DNA of 64,000 nucleotides from Lotus japonicus (taxonomy: Eukaryota > Streptophyta > Magnoliopsida > Fabales > Fabaceae). Positions 59,787-64,000 of the stretch are shown here, piece after piece. The stretch lies in NCBI RefSeq assembly GCF_012489685.1, contig NC_080041.1, positions 108,407,760-108,471,759 of the forward strand. The letters are read 5' to 3'. Made by a program: the position numbers and the translations under genes. Below the pieces are notes generated by a model. That model was not told where the DNA came from. It did no database searches and worked only from the letters and a program-made list of their open reading frames with translations. How positions within the stretch are numbered: position 1 is the stretch's first letter; each line of letters opens with the position of its first letter.

Positions 59787-61029
59787 TCATCTGCTAGGAA
59801 CCTTCTGCTTGGGTTCCTTCTGGATTGTTAGCGCCGCCTCTTCCCCTCCATGGGGTGGGTGCCCCTCTGTCTTCTCCTCTTGCTGCTCCTCGATCCTTCC
59901 TTTCATGGTGGAAGATCTTCTGGCTTTCTCTTCCTGATCGTTTTCATCTGCTCTCGTCCGCGCTTCCGCCCTCGTCTCTGGTGGCTCGATCATATCGTGC
60001 TTCCGGCCAGGAGGTGCATCGGTGGTGGTGGTGCTATTTGGATGAGAATGTGCTGGCGCTCGAGATCTGGCCGGGGTATTCATTGCCTCTTTCTTCCCCT
60101 TTTTTGGCTTTGCCATTTCTACGCTTTGATCGGGTGGCCACTACGCCTCTCCTTGTGTGGCAACTGTTTCATCTGTGTTCACTAGCTTGTCTTCCCCATA
60201 GTCGCAACTTCCTACCGCCGGTGTGCTTCTCCTTCCTCTTCTCTGGCTATCTCGCATCTCGTCCCTGCTCGCCTGAGCTCCTTTTCCCATCGTTGCTCTA
60301 ATGGTTCGTTCGTCCTGCTATGCTCAGATATGCTCTATTCTGAGGCTGGTAAGACTGGTGGTTTTTTTTAGCTAGGAACGCTGCTTCCGGTTGAGGTTTT
60401 GGTGTGCGAGGACGATGTTGTGGTCTTGGTCGGTAGACAGTGGATGTGGTGCGACTACTTGTTTTCCTGTCATTGCTTCTCGTCGCTATGTTGGGTGTTG
60501 AGGTTGCGGTCCCCTTCCGGCCTCAATGTCTTTCCTCAGTGGATGCTACTGCAGGACCGGTGGTCTGATGGGTGTTGAGGCTACGGTCCCCTTCCGACCT
60601 CAACGTCTTCTCCGTGGCGGTTTTGACTTCTGTGTGGGTGTTTTTGTTGTTGGTTTTATGTTTGGTTTCTTGTCATTTGTTAGCTTTTCTTGTTTATTTA
60701 TGTTTTCTTAGGTTTTGTGGCTCGGCTATATGGTGCACTGGTTGGTTTTGGCTGTTGGATTTTTTGTTTTTCCTTGCTAGGTTAGATCTCTGTTTTGCAG
60801 GTGTCGTGTGGTTGATAGAATTAGTTCTAGTCGTTGTTTTTTCGACTTCAAATTGGGGTCTTTCCTTGTTATGCAGACGTAGGGGTTTTTGTTTGGTTTC
60901 ATAGTATCTTACTGGTTTTTTAGGTCTTTAGGGAGGGTTTTTGTTGTAGTTGCTGAGCTTTTGCCTCCACTTTGTTGGATAGGTTATTGTACCCATGTTG
61001 AGATTAGAGGGGTTGTTTCTCAACTCACT

Positions 61030-61082
<53 letters not shown>

Positions 61083-61090
61083 TTTCATTT
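59787..61090 (+). mobile_element. retroposon-like element, copy 2 (probable LINE-derived), ending in (TA)n
   Basis: The 3' part (TGCAGACGTAGGGGTTTT, GGTTATTGTACCCATGTTGA, GTTGTTTCTC) matches the inverse of 44.5-44.75 kb. The phrase GGTGTTGAGG.T.CGGTCCCC occurs twice (60490 and 60571). Several Leu/Phe/Val-rich ORFs overlap on this strand (59825-60904) without a recognised domain. The 5' limit is arbitrary. Confidence 0.4.
61036..61081. repeat. (TA)n microsatellite
   Basis: About 22 uninterrupted TA units at the 3' side of the retroposon-like element. Confidence 0.95.
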
Positions 61091-61288
61091 TCAAAAACAA
61101 TACTAAAAAAATGTAGATGTTGAATTGCGGGTTTTAAGTATCCTTTCCTATTGCCAAATACTTTCAAGAAATACTCGATCTATAATATGTTCAAATTAAG
61201 GACAACGACAAGATGTCTAGAAAAGAAAACTGTCGATACGAATTCAGGAGATGAAAACCTTTAGTTTCCCCCAACCAAACAATCATAA

Positions 61289-61702
61289 GAGCATCTCCAA
61301 TGTTAGGTTCTTAGTTCTTACCACTATTCATGTGGGCCTGTAGTGTCACATGTGCTTAAGCAACCGTTTGCAGATTTTGCTTCAACCATGAGTTCTTAGT
61401 TCTTACCACTATTCATCTGGTCTCACAATACCATTATATTAGTAATATTTTTTATTTTCATATAATTTTGATTTAAATTTAAATACTAATTCAATACTCA
61501 AATTAAATTAGTTGATGAGTGAGAAAAAAATTAATTTTTTATGCTAAGATCTCAAAAAGTAAAACTCTTTATATAAGAATATAAGAACTAGTTCTTATGT
61601 TAAGAACTAAGAACTCCACGTCAGCCCCTCCAATGGTGAAGAACTCAGTTCTTAATTCTTATATCATAAATAAGAACTAAGAACCTTGCATTGGAGATGC
61701 TC
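61289..61702. mobile_element. Tourist-like MITE (PIF/Harbinger), complete
   Basis: TIRs GAGCATCTCCAATG and the inverse CATTGGAGATGCTC are perfect. TAA flanks on both sides (61286-61288, 61703-61705) give the 3-bp TSD expected for PIF/Harbinger. The interior has GAACTAAGAACT and CTTAGTTCTTA motifs. Confidence 0.88.
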
Positions 61703-61980
61703 TAATAGTAATATGTTCAATTGATGTAATTAATGACAACAACCCGCTGGATTATTAGCTTTCTTTGAGACCGAAATATGGATATTAATTACATAAGAAT
61801 TTAAATTTATATAAGCAATAAGAATTTAAATTTATATATAAATATATATAAGCAAAATCATGATATTTTAATTACATTATCATGAAAAATTATTATAGCA
61901 ATTAGCAATACATATTAGGATAATAAGTAAGTTATATTCTTCATACATCTTTATTTTATTTATTTACATTTTTGTGATGC

Positions 61981-63061
61981 AATTTTGGCTTATAATAAAC
62001 ACATACATCTTTTTCATGGAAACTTTGCAACAATGGAATTCTTACACACTTTGTTCGCTCACGTCGCCACATGGGTTCATGTGATATTTGCCCTCTTTGC
62101 TTATCTGTTACTGAAGACTGCCTCCATTTGTTTCATGACTGCAGCATCTCACATGCCTTTTGGGAGTCGACGGTTCAAGGGGCAGTACAAGGCCAATTCG
62201 CCGACTGCGACTGGGACTATTGGGTGTCGAGCAACATCATGGGAGGGCTCTCGGGTAGCAGTGGTGTGGATTGGCCCCGGTTCTATGTTTCTGCGTTGTC
62301 CGCAATATGGCGCATGAGGAATGAGTGGGTTTTCAACCACACTCCCTTAAGCTCACAACGTATTTGGGGCCTCCTGAAATTGCTTGGGATGGAGCAGAAG
62401 GCATCGACTGACGCGCTTCAGCCACTGCATGCTACCTAGGGTCAGCAACCTGGAACTTTTGAATGCCAAGCTGTTCACAGAGCTTCAACCAACCGGGTGA
62501 GACCAGATTTTGGATGGGTCAAAGTAAATGTTGACGGTGCAGTGAGTACCACTCTAGGAGCTAGCTGCGGAGGAGTGATCCGTAACGCCGAGGGCGGTTG
62601 GTTGAAAGGTTTTAGTCGTAACCTGGGCTATTTAGCGTTTGCAAATGTGTTTCTCTCCGAGCTGCTAGCTGTTAGATACGATGTGGAGCTTGTATTGGGT
62701 CTCGACCTTCCTTCGGTTATAGTGGAATCAGACTCACTGGAAGTGATCCAGTTGCTCTCCTCGCCTGACTTGGATGGCCCCCGCTATGAGCACCTGGCCG
62801 TTAACATCCTCCAGCTCCAGACCGCTCACGACAACATGGTTTTTCAGCACACTCCACGTGAGGCAAACTCCTTAGCGGACTACCTGGATAAAATTGGCCT
62901 AGACCTCCAGTTTGGAGAACACCTCTTTGATGCCTCCTTCGGTGCATGCCACTCCTTGCTCGTGAAGGACTCTCCTTCCGTTGCCCACCCTCCTGGTGAT
63001 CCTGCTTAGCCTTTGTGCTTGTGGCTCTTCTGCCACTCTCTGTAACAAAGAAAAAACACAT
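61981..63061 (+). mobile_element. 5'-truncated L1-type LINE D with TSD
   Basis: ACATTTTTGTGATGC at 61966-61980 recurs at 63062-63078 with two extra T. The body holds only the last part of ORF2 and a short 3' end with AACAAAGAAAAAACACAT. Strong 5' truncation is the usual result of target-primed reverse transcription. Confidence 0.8.
62020..63009 (+). pseudogene. LINE ORF2 C-terminal part: zinc-binding region and RNase H
   Basis: Frame 62071-62439 has the zf-RVT motif CPLCLSVTEDCLHLFHDC. After a stop at 62437-62439, the frame 62497-63009 gives RNase H with WVKVNVDGAVSTTLGAS, IVESDSLEVIQ and TPREANSLADYL. The final DK in the last motif follows family form. The insertion was born truncated, so this is a dead copy. 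Confidence 0.8.
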
Positions 63062-63081
63062 ACATTTTTTTGTGATGCCAA

Positions 63082-63360
63082 ATACTCCCTCTACTCCCGA
63101 AAGATTGTTGTGCACTTTTTCAATATTCCGAAATGTTTGTTGTTTTAAAAAATCAATACATTTTTTGCTAATTATTTCCACCTATACTCTCATTTAATAA
63201 ATTTTCTCTCACTTATCACATTTCATATTGATCAACCACAATTCTTCTCTATCAACTACATTTTTTTTATCCAAGTAGAATTTAATAGCAGCACATGGTA
63301 CTAGTAAAACTAAATAAAGGTACTTTAGTACTCCCTCCGTTCCAAAATGATTGTTGTTTT
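63082..63360. repeat. Stowaway-like sequences, partial
   Basis: TACTCCCTCTACTCCCGAAA (63085) and TACTCCCTCCGTTCCAAAAT (63331) are each Stowaway-type ends, followed by GATTGTTGT phrases. They do not pair as one clean inverted repeat, so pieces of two copies seem to be present. Confidence 0.5.
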
Positions 63361-63418
63361 AGCTTTTCATATATATTTCAAAATGATTGTTGTTTTAGAA
63401 ATCCAAGACTATTTGTTA

Positions 63419-63734
63419 CTCCGTCCGTTCCTGATCTTTAGTTGTTTAAGGTTATGCACATTGTTTAAGAGTGCAATCATTGAAATATTTGTTGACATAA
63501 ACACCCTTATTTAATGTTGAGTTAGCTAGAGTGAAGAGACAATGATAGTTATTGGTTAAGAAACTTGTTATGATTTTGATTGGTGAAAATAAAAGGTGGT
63601 AGGTAAGAGATATAGTATTAAATGAGGGTATACATGAAATAAGTTGAGAAAAAATGCATTGAGTTTGTAAAACAACAAAAGTTTTGAATTTTAGACCAAA
63701 ACTTAAAACAACAAAAGATCAGGAACGGAGGGAG
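63419..63734. mobile_element. Stowaway-like MITE
   Basis: CTCCGTCCGTTCCTGATCTT and reversed CTCCCTCCGTTCCTGATCTT, bordered by TA. 316 bp. Confidence 0.85.
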
Positions 63735-63868
63735 TACATCTTCTTCCATATATACTCTATTTAATATTATATCTCTCACCTACCACCTTCAATTCTCACC
63801 AATCACAATTCTCACCAATCACTTAACCAATAGCCCCTTATAGTTGTTATCAAGGTTTTATAAGCTAT

Positions 63869-63935
63869 GTACTCTTTTTCCTTATAGGTTTTTCCCAATG
63901 AGGTTTTCCTAGTGGGGTTTTAATGAGGTAGCCTT
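63869..63935 (+). repeat. LINE-type 3' motif (TACTCTTTTTCC..TTTTAATGAGG)
   Basis: TACTCTTTTTCCTTATAGG and GGGGTTTTAATGAGGTAG match the 3' UTR motif in LINEs A and B (22200-22290 and 19187-19257, both on the minus strand). It suggests the 3' part of another L1 copy that runs out of the window. Confidence 0.5.
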
Positions 63936-64000
63936 ATATAGCCTAGCTTTAAGGGGTTTTTTCTTTCCTTCGCTTTGGAATTCTTCTGTAGTTTCTTTCT

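Noticed and set aside
59787..60301. Protein gene on either strand (109 and 158 residues)
   Set aside because: Both frames are low-complexity, overlap in opposite directions and lie in a retroposon-like stretch.

Overview
The window is plant nuclear DNA, most likely from a papilionoid legume. It is AT-rich, its genes have many short introns, and it is full of plant-type transposons. Genus-level placement (Lotus-like) is an inference, not something the sequence proves. Only four host genes are well supported: a thylakoid-lumen FKBP-type isomerase (359..3208, minus), a plastid transaldolase (4847..7801, plus), an NPF/PTR-family transporter (13129..16138, plus) and a chloroplast DAD1-like class 3 lipase (41639..43405, minus). 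Exon joins for the first three were made by hand from GT..AG borders and keep an open frame throughout. From memory, the first three resemble Arabidopsis At5g13410, At5g13420 and At5g13400, which are adjacent loci, so the first 16 kb looks like a conserved microsyntenic block with a changed order.

From about 16 kb on, the window is mostly accessory DNA in which elements sit inside elements. Block 17.76-24.39 kb is a Mutator-like (MULE-type) element whose long terminal inverted repeats (TIRs) now enclose two L1-type LINE fragments, one split by a solo LTR. Block 30.49-37.24 kb is a second MULE-type element with an 8-of-9 match target-site duplication (TSD), split by a very recent Ty1/copia retrotransposon (31628..37083). 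Other elements with borders readable from the DNA are: hAT elements with 8-bp TSDs (37467..38202 and 28037..28918 perfect, 52757..53568 with 7 of 8); a SINE with a 16-bp TSD that is itself split by a hAT-like element; a TRIM (11133..11642); a short LTR element without polymerase (39792..41046); a solo LTR with perfect TSD (54106..55303); a 5'-truncated LINE with TSD (61981..63061); and several Stowaway- and Tourist-like MITEs.

The oddest structure is at 49011..50974: a 2-kb foldback element whose two halves are inverted arrays of a roughly 16-20 bp unit rich in the plant telomere-like heptamer CCCTAAA, with a higher-order repeat on top. No prokaryote-type systems, CRISPR arrays, rRNA genes or convincing tRNA genes were seen. 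Of the host genes, FKBP and transaldolase are both plastid proteins (lumen and stroma) transcribed divergently from a shared 1.6-kb spacer that carries transposon remnants. The transporter is a membrane protein, and the lipase would release fatty acids from plastid lipids. Nothing in the sequence ties the four into one pathway.
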